Assembly: GCA_000432275.1 (NCBI GenBank)
Contig: HF995270.1
Coordinates: 1-17,562, forward strand
Direction of reading: 5' to 3'
DNA length: 17,562 bases
Source: Proteobacteria bacterium CAG:495
GTDB taxonomy: Bacteria; Pseudomonadota; Alphaproteobacteria; RF32; CAG-239
The notes below the pieces were generated by a model. It did not search any database. It was not told the origin of the DNA and was given only the letters and a program-made list of their open reading frames with translations. Both the position numbers and the translations under genes were made by a program. Within the stretch, counting starts at the first letter, position 1; every line of letters begins with the position of its first letter. This document shows positions 1-8,018 of this stretch, in pieces.

Positions 1-103
1 TCATTGTTTTGTAAGTTGTTTCAAACCTATAATATTATTCCCACTCTGTCAATGACGGATTAGACAAAAATAGCTATCAGTGATTACCAAACAAAAAGTT
101 TAT

Positions 104-137
104 AAAAAAACCGCCTTTACTTTAACAAGGCGGTTTT
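104..137 (-). terminator. Intrinsic terminator of the gltX-cysS operon
   Basis: A perfect 11-bp stem (arms 107-117 and 127-137, AAAACCGCCTT with AAGGCGGTTTT) with a 9-nt loop is followed, in the minus-strand direction, by seven T residues (complement of A104-A110). It starts four bases after the cysS stop codon, so it ends this transcript. Positions 1-103 hold no gene that I can support. Confidence 0.9.
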
Positions 138-140
138 CAA

Positions 141-1526
141 TCAGGCTTTTTTCCAAGTCGTTCCCGAAGGGGTATCTTCAAGGATAATCCCCTGCTCTTT
201 CAGTTCATTGCGAATTTTGTCGGCCAGAGCATAATCTTTGTTCTTTTTGGCGGCGACACGTTCCGCTATTTTCGCCTCTATGGAAGCTGCATCCAGCCCT
301 CCATTCGCTATTCCTGACTTAAACCAACTTTCGGGATTTTGCCACAACAAACCGAGCAGACCGGCGGCAGCTAACAAACGTCCTTTTAAGCGGGCTTGTT
401 CATTTTCAGTTTCCGCCTTGTTCAGCGCATTGGTGATTTCATGCAGATAGGTCAGAGCCAGCGGCGTGTTTAAATCGTCGGCAAGAGCGGCAACGACACG
501 TTCGTCGGCAGCTTCTTCGGCTGCCGGAACATCTTTTACCCGCAGCAAGGCATTATAAAATTTATCCAAAGTCGCCTTAGCCTGAGCCAGCCCCTCAAAG
601 GTGAAGTTGAACGGCTGATGATAATGCGTTGTCAAAAACAACAGACGCAAAGCTTCGGCCGGCGCTTTTTCCAGCACTTGGTCAATTGTATAAAAATTCC
701 CCAAAGACTTGGACATTTTTACGCCGTCTACCATCAGCATACCGCTGTGAACCCAGTATTGCGCAAATTTTGAATGAGGATGTGCGCATAACGACTGGGC
801 ACATTCATTTTCATGGTGGGGAAATATTAAATCCGAGCCGCCGCCGTGGATGTCGAAACTGTCACCCAGCAGCTTGGAGCTCATCGCAGAGCATTCCAAA
901 TGCCATCCCGGACGCCCATACCCCCAGGGGCTGTTCCACCCGGGTTGTCCGGGCTCAGAGGGTTTCCACAAAATAAAATCGGCAGGGTTCTTTTTATAAT
1001 CGGCTATTTCGATACGCGCTCCGGCCAGCATTTCCTTCATTGAGCGACCGGACAAATAACCGTAGCCGGGCATAGAATCGACACTAAACAAAACATGTCC
1101 GGAAGCCTCATAGGCATGGCCGTTGGCCAACAACAGCCTGACCAGCTCAATCATCTCATCAATGTATTCCGTAGCGCGGGGGCGATAATCCGGCGCCATT
1201 ACGTTTAACTTGTCCATATCGTCAATGTACCATTGATACGTCTGCTCGGTAATTTCGCGAATGGACTTTCCGGTTTCCTTATGCTTGTTTAAGATCTTGT
1301 CGTCCACATCGGTAATATTGGACACGTAAGTAACATGTTCCGCTCCATAGACATGGCGGAGCAGACGAAACAAAACGTCAAAAGTCACCGGCGTTTTGGC
1401 ATTGCCGAGATGAGCGCGATCGTAAACGGTCGGGCCGCAGACATACATACGCACATTGCTACAGTCGAAAGGCACAAACTTTTCTTTGCGACGTTTCAAT
1501 GTATTGTGCAAGTATATCTCAACCAC
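141..1526 (-). CDS. cysS: Cysteinyl-tRNA synthetase
   Basis: Class I aminoacyl-tRNA synthetase that charges tRNA-Cys with cysteine in the cytoplasm. The 461 residues match the usual length. The HIGH-type signature is HLGN at 39-42 and the KMSKS loop is intact at 270-274. The family's zinc ligands are visible: C30 in YVCGPTVY, C212 in HLECSAM, and H237 and E241 in PHHENE. The C-terminal anticodon-binding region ends normally. The start codon is GTG; a GGAG ribosome binding site lies 7 nt upstream of it. The gene follows gltX by 22 bp on the same strand, so the two are probably co-transcribed, and it is closed by a strong terminator. The identification is very safe. Confidence 0.98.
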   Translation of the reverse strand: MVEIYLHNTLKRRKEKFVPFDCSNVRMYVCGPTVYDRAHLGNAKTPVTFDVLFRLLRHVYGAEHVTYVSNITDVDDKILNKHKETGKSIREITEQTYQWYIDDMDKLNVMAPDYRPRATEYIDEMIELVRLLLANGHAYEASGHVLFSVDSMPGYGYLSGRSMKEMLAGARIEIADYKKNPADFILWKPSEPGQPGWNSPWGYGRPGWHLECSAMSSKLLGDSFDIHGGGSDLIFPHHENECAQSLCAHPHSKFAQYWVHSGMLMVDGVKMSKSLGNFYTIDQVLEKAPAEALRLLFLTTHYHQPFNFTFEGLAQAKATLDKFYNALLRVKDVPAAEEAADERVVAALADDLNTPLALTYLHEITNALNKAETENEQARLKGRLLAAAGLLGLLWQNPESWFKSGIANGGLDAASIEAKIAERVAAKKNKDYALADKIRNELKEQGIILEDTPSGTTWKKA

Positions 1527-1548
1527 GTTTTTTCTCCTTTTTGAAAAG

Positions 1549-2871
1549 TTATGCTTTTATGCCTTTAAGGCGGTTGCAGGCTTTCTCCCGCCCAATCAGG
1601 GGAAGAAGGATTTTAAGTTCGGGACCGTTTTCCTGAGCAGTCAGGGCTTTGCGAATCGGGTGGAAAAGTTCGCGTCCTTTTTTGCCGCTTTGGGCCTTGA
1701 CCTCATTCATCCAGAGAGTGAAAGTATCATCATTCCACGGTTCGGGCGGAAGCAGTTCGGCAGCCAATGCGGTTAATTCCCGGTCTTCAATCACCGGTTC
1801 CAACGGCCGATGGCAGATGTCCTCCCACTCGGTTATATCGGAAACCCGGTTCAGATTGCCGCGGACGGCGTTCCAAAAATCTTCTCCCGCGGAGATACGC
1901 TCCCGAATGAAAGCATAAGGCATAGAGCGGACAAATCTGGTATTGAAGGCCAGAAGTTCAGCCTCGTCAAACTTGGGCTGCGAACGGCCGAGCCGACTCA
2001 AATCAAGGCTCTGTGCCAGAGTTTCCAAATCATAATAGGGTTCGATTGCTTCCGAGGTTCCCAATTTGGCCAAAAAAGAACTGATTGCCATTGCCTCAAC
2101 ACCTTCGGCCCGCAATTCGCGCACACCCAGCGAGCCCAGCCGTTTGGACAATTTGCCTTCTTTACCGGTCAACAGCGGAAGATGCGCAAAAGCAGGAACT
2201 TTGCCGCCGACGGCTTCAAACATCTGGATTTGAGAGGCGGTATTGGTAACATGGTCTTCACCGCGGATGATGTGGGTTATGCCAAAATCAACGTCATCAA
2301 TAACCGACGGAAGATGATAGAGATAGCTTCCGTCTTCCCGGATGATAACCGGGTCAGCCAGATTGCGCGCCTCGTAGCGGCAATGGCCGCGCACCATATC
2401 GTCCCACTCGATGACGCCGTCGTTTAATTTAAAACGGTAATGGGGTTTACGCCCCTCCGCTTCATAACGGGCGATGTCCTCCGCGGTCAGTTTAAGCGCA
2501 CCGCGGTCGTATATCGGCGGCAAGCCTTTATTCATCAGACGTTTGCGCATAATCTCAAGTTCTTCCGCAGTTTCATAGCAGGCATAGACACGCCCTTCGG
2601 CCTTTAATGCGGCAACGACTTCGTCATACCGAGCCATTCGCGCCGACTGACGGGCTTCGCTGCTCCAGGTCAGCCCCAGCCATTGCAAAATGTCGCGCAG
2701 AGCGTCTTCATATTCCTTTTTGGAACGGGCAACGTCAGTATCGTCGATACGGAGCATAAATTCGCCGCCGAGTTTTTTGGCCAACAGCCAGTTAAAAACA
2801 GCCGTACGGGTATTGCCGATGTGCATATAGCCGGTCGGGCTCGGCGCAAATCTAACTTTTATATTCGTCAT
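1549..2871 (-). CDS. gltX: Glutamyl-tRNA synthetase
   Basis: Class I synthetase that attaches glutamate to tRNA-Glu. In alphaproteobacteria, which often lack GlnRS, such enzymes may also charge tRNA-Gln for GatCAB amidation. Length is 440 aa. The N-terminus FAPSPTGYMHIGN (8-20) carries the HIGH motif as HIGN, and KLSKR at 240-244 is the KMSKS equivalent. The catalytic-site stretch RGEDHVTNT lies around 203-211. The cysteine cluster of zinc-containing GluRS is not obvious; only a lone C98 is present, so this is probably a zinc-free form. Which tRNA it prefers cannot be read from the sequence. The ATG lies only seven bases after the T-tract of the upstream mlaC terminator and has no Shine-Dalgarno sequence, so translation may be leaderless or weak. 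Confidence 0.96.
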   Translation of the reverse strand: MTNIKVRFAPSPTGYMHIGNTRTAVFNWLLAKKLGGEFMLRIDDTDVARSKKEYEDALRDILQWLGLTWSSEARQSARMARYDEVVAALKAEGRVYACYETAEELEIMRKRLMNKGLPPIYDRGALKLTAEDIARYEAEGRKPHYRFKLNDGVIEWDDMVRGHCRYEARNLADPVIIREDGSYLYHLPSVIDDVDFGITHIIRGEDHVTNTASQIQMFEAVGGKVPAFAHLPLLTGKEGKLSKRLGSLGVRELRAEGVEAMAISSFLAKLGTSEAIEPYYDLETLAQSLDLSRLGRSQPKFDEAELLAFNTRFVRSMPYAFIRERISAGEDFWNAVRGNLNRVSDITEWEDICHRPLEPVIEDRELTALAAELLPPEPWNDDTFTLWMNEVKAQSGKKGRELFHPIRKALTAQENGPELKILLPLIGREKACNRLKGIKA

Positions 2872-2877
2872 TTAAAT

Positions 2878-2912
2878 AAAAAATCCACGTTAATGTCAAA
2901 ACTAACGTGGAT
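2878..2912 (-). terminator. Intrinsic terminator of mlaC, abutting the gltX start
   Basis: Perfect 10-bp stem, ATCCACGTTA (883-892) with TAACGTGGAT (903-912), 10-nt loop, followed on the minus strand by TTTTTT (complement of 878-883). It sits 38 bp after the mlaC stop codon. The loop contains TTGACA on the minus strand, a consensus -35 box pointing at gltX, so the terminator and a gltX promoter may overlap. Confidence 0.85.
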
Positions 2913-2950
2913 AATATAAGGTTATCAGCATAAATTCAAGGATATTTTAA

Positions 2951-3610
2951 CTAAAAGGGAGACTTTTCAAGCCGCAGACGGTTATTTTCTTCCGCCGACA
3001 CCGCCAGATCCTCCAAATCTTCCAAAAACCATTCCATATCGCCGTCATCCGCGGCAATCATTTCGTAAAAACGGTTCCGATAAGCTAAAATCAGACTGCT
3101 TTGCTCCATGGTTATGTCAACCAGCTTTATTTTGCCGTTTTGCTTATGAAGACGGAAATACAAGTTAATGTCCTGGGGTTCGAGTTTGTCATCCAGCGTC
3201 ACGTGTACAACGGCCTGAACGGTGGTAAAATCCCCACGGACAGACGCTCCGGTTACCTTGTAAGTGAGGCTGCTGGCAAAATCGAGCGGAAACGTTTTAT
3301 AAATACCCAGCGCATACCGCCGAAACAACTCCCGATATGTTTGGCGTTGGTCTGGCGTCATCGTTTTCCAGTATTTTCCCATTATAAATTTCGAGATATA
3401 CTCAAGGTCAATGTGCTCCAAAAACAATTTATCCAGGGTTTCATATCTCAGGGCAAGGTCCGGCTCGCGAAAGGTCGTCAGCAGCAGCCGTCCTTTTTCA
3501 TCAGCCCAGGCTTGAGCTTCTGCCTCCGGAATCGGTTCCGCTTTGGCTGCCGGCACACAAAAAAGAACCGCCAAGATAATGATAAGTTGCAAAAAATGGT
3601 TACGTTTCAT
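2951..3610 (-). CDS. mlaC: MlaC/Ttg2D-family periplasmic phospholipid-binding protein
   Basis: Periplasmic lipid carrier of the Mla/Ttg2 system, which moves phospholipid between the outer-membrane complex and the inner-membrane MlaFEDB transporter. The 219-aa protein has a signal peptide (basic MKRNH, a hydrophobic stretch about 7-19, cleavage probably after AKA at 24). The mature part shows the family pattern: an ISKFIMGKYWKTMTPDQR segment followed by ELFRRYALGIYKTF, and a later beta-rich region with DINLYFRLHKQNGKIKLVD. No other mla genes are next to it, so its partners must be encoded elsewhere. It has its own terminator downstream. The AAGG in front of the ATG is a modest ribosome binding site. 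The family is clear; that it works in a complete Mla system is inference. Confidence 0.87.
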   Translation of the reverse strand: MKRNHFLQLIIILAVLFCVPAAKAEPIPEAEAQAWADEKGRLLLTTFREPDLALRYETLDKLFLEHIDLEYISKFIMGKYWKTMTPDQRQTYRELFRRYALGIYKTFPLDFASSLTYKVTGASVRGDFTTVQAVVHVTLDDKLEPQDINLYFRLHKQNGKIKLVDITMEQSSLILAYRNRFYEMIAADDGDMEWFLEDLEDLAVSAEENNRLRLEKSPF

Positions 3611-3669
3611 AAAATTTTGCCTTATAGTTAGTTCTCAGTAGGGTATTTTAACATAAATTGGTTAATAAA

Positions 3670-4692
3670 ATGAAACTTAAAACGTTAATTTGGAGCTCGC
3701 TTCTGCTGCTTGCCGCCACGGAAGCTTTTGCCGCCGACGCAGGGCTGCGTTATATCGGAAGCAGAGGACTCATCCGCTGCGGTACAGACCTGTCCACCCG
3801 TTCTTACGCCTACAAGGACGAAGAAAAAGTCTGGCGCGGAATTGACGCCGACCTGTGCCGGGTTTTCTCAATGGCGATTTTCGGCAACAGCGGCAGTTTT
3901 GAAATGATTGACGTACAAGCCAATGAAATATCCAAGGCTTTGTCCAGCAACAAAATTGACATTATGTTCGGCAACAACGCGATGAATGCCAGCTATGAAA
4001 TCAACAGCAAAGCCAATGCCGTAGACATCATTTATTACGACAAACAGGTTTTTCTGGCCAAACCGCTGGAAGAGGAAGCCACCTCGATGGCGGCATACAA
4101 AGGCAGCAACGTCTGTGCCGTCAAAAACTCGGAAGACCTCAACAACATTTATGAATATAACCGGAAATTTGAGGCGGAATTCAAGCCGCTGAGTTTTATC
4201 AATGCGGCAAAGGCCAAGGAGGCATTCTTTCTAAACCGTTGTCCGTTACTGACCGCCAATGAAATTTATCTTAAGGGTTTGGCGCAAAGCGTGGTCACCA
4301 AAGACAAAAGCATGGAAATTCTGCCGGAGATAGTCGCTTATCGTCCGATTTACGCGTATGTCAACAAGGAAAACATTACTTTGCGCATCGTCAGCAAATG
4401 GATTTTAAACGCCCTGCTGCTGGCGGAAGCCCAAAACATCACCTCCAAAAACGTCGACGTGTTTATCGGGCTGACCGACAATTCCACGCGCAACCTGTTG
4501 GGAGCCGAAAAAAAACTGTGGCTTGATTTCGGCCTAAAACCAGACTGGGTTCAAAAAGCGGTGAGAGAACTCGGAAACTACGGTGAAATTTATGAACGCA
4601 ACCTCGGCAAAGATTCCGACAACAAAATAGAGCGGGACAAAAACAACCTGATTGAAAACGGCGGTTTAATGAAATATCAGCCGTTTATCTAA
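3670..4692 (+). CDS. AapJ/BztA-like amino-acid ABC transporter substrate-binding protein (divergent, orphan)
   Basis: Periplasmic binding protein of the general L-amino-acid (Aap/Bzt) type. I start it at ATG 3670 (340 aa), which opens a clean signal peptide (MKLK, then a hydrophobic run, cleavage near AFA at 19-21); a TTG 12 bp upstream is the alternative. The family is shown by RGLIRCGTD, GIDADLCRVF, the VCAVK and NRCPLL cysteine positions typical of AapJ, and the C-terminal GNYGEIYERNLG followed by a GGLMKYQP tail. It departs from the family where AapJ proteins, as I recall them, have SRNTTWT: here it reads FGNNAMNAS, lacking the arginine expected to hold the amino-acid carboxylate. No permease or ATPase is adjacent. 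It may bind a different ligand or act in sensing. The ribosome binding site is poor. The stop codon overlaps that of the opposing esterase by 4 bp. Confidence 0.85.
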   Translation: MKLKTLIWSSLLLLAATEAFAADAGLRYIGSRGLIRCGTDLSTRSYAYKDEEKVWRGIDADLCRVFSMAIFGNSGSFEMIDVQANEISKALSSNKIDIMFGNNAMNASYEINSKANAVDIIYYDKQVFLAKPLEEEATSMAAYKGSNVCAVKNSEDLNNIYEYNRKFEAEFKPLSFINAAKAKEAFFLNRCPLLTANEIYLKGLAQSVVTKDKSMEILPEIVAYRPIYAYVNKENITLRIVSKWILNALLLAEAQNITSKNVDVFIGLTDNSTRNLLGAEKKLWLDFGLKPDWVQKAVRELGNYGEIYERNLGKDSDNKIERDKNNLIENGGLMKYQPFI

Positions 4693-5384
4693 GCATGCTC
4701 AGACCGGCTGCGGATAAAGGCGACGGCTTGGGCCAGCCCTTCGTCGTTAACCATATGCTGCCCGCCTTCAATGCTGTGAGTCGCGACATTGCAGCTAAGT
4801 TGCTCCAGCTGCTCCCGGGTATAATCCAGCGCAGCATAGCGGATGAGGTTGTCTGAAGTGCCGTGCAGCAACAAAACGTCGGGGGTGCTGACAGCGTGTT
4901 TTTGCAAATACGGCGCCGCGGCCAATATCCCGCTGAAGCTGACAATGCCGGCAAAACGTTCCGGATACATCAGCCCCAGATAGAGTGCAACCATAGCCCC
5001 TTGGGAAAAACCGCAGACATAGACGTCATCCGGGGTCAGATTGTATTCGGCCATTGACTGTTCAATATAAGGCATCAGATAATCATATGCATTTTTCAGC
5101 CCCAACGTCATACGATTATAAAAAGCGACACATTCTTCCATAGTGGGAACGAGTTTGCGGTCATCGTTGGGATCGAAACGGTGCATCGAATACCACTGGC
5201 GTTTGTTTTCGTGAATTTCGCAGATAACCGGCGCCTGAGGCAGATGAATCGCAAAGTCGTCAAGAGTGTCATACAGCACAGAAAGACGACGGTCAAGCGA
5301 CGGGGAACTATCGATGTAACCGTGCAGGAAAATAATGAGTTTTTTAGGAATGCCCTTAATATGGACAGTTTCTTCAGTAATCAT
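4689..5384 (-). CDS. Phospholipase/carboxylesterase-family serine hydrolase
   Basis: Small alpha/beta hydrolase of the phospholipase/carboxylesterase family (acyl-protein thioesterase-like), 231 aa from ATG 5384. The oxyanion segment FLHGYIDSS is at 19-27, the nucleophile elbow GFSQGA at 125-130 (S127), the acid D178 in HGTSDNLI, and the catalytic H210 in GGQHMV. The substrate is unknown; short acyl esters or lysophospholipids are usual. A GTG 39 bp upstream would add 13 residues but has no ribosome binding site; ATG 5384 has AGGG close by. No signal peptide, so cytoplasmic. It lies 125 bp downstream of the last phage-type gene on the same strand and overlaps the convergent binding-protein gene by 4 bp. 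It is probably an ordinary chromosomal gene, but phage read-through could reach it. Confidence 0.9.
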   Translation of the reverse strand: MITEETVHIKGIPKKLIIFLHGYIDSSPSLDRRLSVLYDTLDDFAIHLPQAPVICEIHENKRQWYSMHRFDPNDDRKLVPTMEECVAFYNRMTLGLKNAYDYLMPYIEQSMAEYNLTPDDVYVCGFSQGAMVALYLGLMYPERFAGIVSFSGILAAAPYLQKHAVSTPDVLLLHGTSDNLIRYAALDYTREQLEQLSCNVATHSIEGGQHMVNDEGLAQAVAFIRSRSEHA

Positions 5385-5481
5385 TACCCTAACTTTCAGC
5401 CTCAATTCGTATTCTTGATACACAAAAGAACTAAATAAATAGTAAAGACGGGCAAAAAAACAAGTTAAGGCCGCAAAGCAG

Positions 5482-5502
5482 AAAAAAACGCCCGCGGCCG
5501 GG
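5482..5502 (-). terminator. Possible weak terminator at the end of the phage-type operon
   Basis: A short GC-rich hairpin (CCCG 491-494 with CGGG 499-502, 4-nt loop) is followed on the minus strand by seven T residues (complement of 482-488) a few bases after the last phage-type gene. The four-base stem is short, and an alternative GGCCGC/GCGGCC pairing exists, so the strength is uncertain. Confidence 0.4.
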
Positions 5503-5509
5503 ATACTTG

Positions 5510-5707
5510 TTACTTTGTTTTGGGATAACGGGCCTTTATGTCCTGCCAGCGTTCAATAACATCAATCAACTCATACGGCAGTTCCCCGCCGGATTGAAGC
5601 ACCATGTCAAAAGCCTTCAGCACAGCATCAAGCTGTTCGCCTACGGGAAGCTCCTCCCGGTAAGCTTCATCCCTTTTCTGCCGATAATTTTTAGTTGTTC
5701 TGGGCAT
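5510..5707 (-). CDS. Small phage protein (GEQLDAV-type), last gene of the module
   Basis: A 65-aa protein of the small-phage-protein type that has a YxxKR...Y start followed by a GxQLDA motif and ends in a KARYPK-like tail; here NYRQKRDEAY, VGEQLDAVLKAF and DIKARYPKTK. Such proteins often sit near tail or tail-fibre genes of phages, but I know no proven function. Two in-frame ATGs lie 6 bp apart (5713 and 5707); the AAGGA motif is 8 nt from the second and only 2 nt from the first, so I prefer 5707. The gene starts 11 bp after the 128-aa gene. It is soluble and charged, with no membrane segment. A tail-fibre chaperone or minor tail role is a guess. Confidence 0.7.
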   Translation of the reverse strand: MPRTTKNYRQKRDEAYREELPVGEQLDAVLKAFDMVLQSGGELPYELIDVIERWQDIKARYPKTK

Positions 5708-5718
5708 TGGCATCGTCC

Positions 5719-6105
5719 TTATTTGATAAATTTCCGGGCCGCCGTATTTAGACGGTTCAACAAGCTGTTGTTATAGCTGTCGACAATTTCCTGACTACGG
5801 TAATTGTAATTATTGCGGCTGGCATCCATATCGTCGTAGGCCTCTCCGGCAAGCCGTTGTTCTACCGCCGCAGACGAGGCGCTGCCGGTAATTCCCATAC
5901 TTCCGAGACCGGCACGGCGGCTGGCCAGCTGTTGTTCAAGCAAGTTTCGGCGTTTTTGAATATCCGCGGCAGTATTCTGCCGCAACTGCTCAATTTGATT
6001 TTTGCCGGAGTTTTTACCGTTCAGCAAAGATAAAGTGCTCAGCCCGGTTAACAAAGTGCTTCCGGCCGAACTTCCGATTGCCGAAGATACTGAATTTCCT
6101 CCCAT
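5719..6105 (-). CDS. Small phage structural protein, gp14-like internal-protein candidate
   Basis: A 128-aa protein directly after the tail nozzle gene, where T7-like phages place internal virion protein gp14. Residues 1-30 are small and Ser/Gly/Ala-rich with a weakly hydrophobic stretch; about 35-105 is predicted helical and rich in Gln, Arg and Ala (NLLEQQLASRRAGLGSMG, AAVEQRLAGEAYDD), ending in a basic RKFIK tail. The helical, polar nature fits an ejected or internal core protein, but it is shorter than T7 gp14 and I recognise no catalytic motif. A strong AAGGAGG ribosome binding site precedes ATG 6105. The large gp15 and gp16 partners are absent. Confidence 0.65.
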   Translation of the reverse strand: MGGNSVSSAIGSSAGSTLLTGLSTLSLLNGKNSGKNQIEQLRQNTAADIQKRRNLLEQQLASRRAGLGSMGITGSASSAAVEQRLAGEAYDDMDASRNNYNYRSQEIVDSYNNSLLNRLNTAARKFIK

Positions 6106-6116
6106 AATTTCCTCCT

Positions 6117-8018
6117 TTATTGTTTAATTTTCACTTCAACCACCGCCCCCAGCAATGTAAAGGGACAAGGTTTAGAACTCATTATACTCCACAACGGCTT
6201 TTGCAAATCACGGTTCCAGCCGACGGCTTTTACCGAAACGTCGCCGGTATAGTTTGACGGTTCGGCATCCAACAAGCGGCCGCCGAAATCACGGGGCAAA
6301 GGCACTTCGCCGTAACCGCTGCCTATATTTAAATTTAAGGCTCTGGACTCCAAGAGACGGAATATGCCGCCAATCATCCGTACGGCCTTGGGGGGATACG
6401 GCGCTGCGGTATCAACCATATACGGCAAAGGTTCTATCAAATGCCGATACGGCAGCCCGGCGACAATCTCCGAAGCCGGCTCGTATAGGGTAATCTGCCC
6501 GGATGTTACGACAAACTCACCGACGGGACTGCCGTCGGCAACGACCGTAACTTCCCTGCCTTCAAGATAATCTAAGCCTGACCATACGACTTGCGCAGTT
6601 TCGGAGCGGAGCTTCAGAGAACAATCGGCGTATAATCCGGATTCCATCACTTCCAGAGACACCAGGTCTCCGCGGCGAACCGCAAAATATACTTCGCTGC
6701 CGATGACCGCCACGTTTAAGAAGCTGCCGTCGGTTTTCAGGCGGCTCCAGGCATTGACCTCTTCACTCCGATATGACGTTAGGCAAGAAGCCGCACCGTC
6801 TTCGCCGACGATGTATAAAACGCTTTCGTCCTGGTGATAGCCGATGTCGCAGGGCTTGTTGATTATATCTGACGACAAGAGCGTCAGGTCGCGGGCCTGA
6901 TACGCCTGTTCGACGTCAGCGTACAGAAATTCCCTCAGCTGGCGGCCGCTTTGAGATATAAACAAAGTCGCTCCGTCGACATTTTGCGGCGGCAGAGAAA
7001 ATTTGTTATAGCTTCCGACACTGGTCTGCCGGGTCAGCTGTATGCTGGACGGTGTCAGAGGGTCTCCGGAAACCATCCATTCCGCTCCGGTGGTAAATAC
7101 GAGCAAATGACGGGTGGAGACAACATTGGTAATTGCATTAACCTGATCCGACAAAATGGCAAAGTCTATCGCCTCGTCGTCTAAGCCGGTTCCGATGTCA
7201 AAGTTAAACAAATCCGAGGACTTGGAAAGCCACAGGTGATTGGGCAGGCTGTATGCTCCGCCGACGACCAGACGATCCTGGTGAAAAGTTACGGCATAAG
7301 GATATCCCCGCCGCCGCGAGAATGCAGACTCTTCCCATTCCGACGACGCACCGGTACCGTTTAACGCCTTGCTTACCGATAAAGAAACCTCCCGCGGGGA
7401 ATTTACCGAGACAATCACGCCTTCTCCGTTGTTAATACGTATGCGGCTGCCTACGAAAAATTCGTCGAACAAATCTTCGGAAGCGCTCAGCTTGACGGTG
7501 CCGCTGCTGCCGGAAGGCGTCAGGCTGACTTTCTTTTGATAAAAATTATAATACGGACAATAGACACTGCCGTCCTTTTCATAATACTCCCATTCGGAAA
7601 CAGTCCAGTTTTCATCCTGGTTGCGGCTTATCTGCCGCGGCGCCACCTCGGGATGAACCACCAAGAGCGTATCGGCACTCTGCGTCCAATTGATGTTTGC
7701 CAGCTGAGCCGCCGTCCAGGGGGCTTCCAACTCGGCAATCTTTTGCCCTTCCTTAAATACCTTCAGCAGAGACGGTTCAAAACAAAGCAAATAAGTTTGT
7801 TCGGTATTGAATTCGAATGCCACCAGGCGGCAAGGTTCGGAAATTTCATCAAGAAAACGCAGCCCGGCACGGCGGGAAACGCCTCCGGTCGGAAAAATTA
7901 TGACATTTTCCAGCTTCCGCGCGCCATTGGCATAAACGCCCAAATCGCCGCGGGCATACAACGACGGAGACACCTGGCCGGAAGTAAAATTAGTTTTGAC
8001 AGAAACGATATTGTTCAT
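6117..8018 (-). CDS. Tail tubular protein B-like (T7 gp12-type nozzle)
   Basis: A 633-aa nozzle protein forming the distal short tail in T7-like virions. The N-terminus is characteristic: TNFTSGQVSPSLYARGDL, then a NGARKLENVIIFPTGG segment (to about 46) and RRAGLRFLDE. Further family hallmarks are the HQDRLVVGG stretch near residue 250 with SLPNHLWLSKSSDLFNF shortly after, and a beta-propeller-like middle. The start ATG overlaps the stop of the gp11-like gene (ATGA), with GGAG 8 nt upstream, indicating translational coupling. The C-terminus looks complete, though the protein is shorter than T7 gp12 (794 aa). As no fibre gene follows, this protein may form the tip of the particle. Confidence 0.88.
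   Translation of the reverse strand: MNNIVSVKTNFTSGQVSPSLYARGDLGVYANGARKLENVIIFPTGGVSRRAGLRFLDEISEPCRLVAFEFNTEQTYLLCFEPSLLKVFKEGQKIAELEAPWTAAQLANINWTQSADTLLVVHPEVAPRQISRNQDENWTVSEWEYYEKDGSVYCPYYNFYQKKVSLTPSGSSGTVKLSASEDLFDEFFVGSRIRINNGEGVIVSVNSPREVSLSVSKALNGTGASSEWEESAFSRRRGYPYAVTFHQDRLVVGGAYSLPNHLWLSKSSDLFNFDIGTGLDDEAIDFAILSDQVNAITNVVSTRHLLVFTTGAEWMVSGDPLTPSSIQLTRQTSVGSYNKFSLPPQNVDGATLFISQSGRQLREFLYADVEQAYQARDLTLLSSDIINKPCDIGYHQDESVLYIVGEDGAASCLTSYRSEEVNAWSRLKTDGSFLNVAVIGSEVYFAVRRGDLVSLEVMESGLYADCSLKLRSETAQVVWSGLDYLEGREVTVVADGSPVGEFVVTSGQITLYEPASEIVAGLPYRHLIEPLPYMVDTAAPYPPKAVRMIGGIFRLLESRALNLNIGSGYGEVPLPRDFGGRLLDAEPSNYTGDVSVKAVGWNRDLQKPLWSIMSSKPCPFTLLGAVVEVKIKQ

Noticed and set aside
1810..2427. 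205-aa plus-strand frame opposite gltX
   Set aside because: It is an antisense shadow of a well-conserved synthetase, with no ribosome binding site or recognisable domain.
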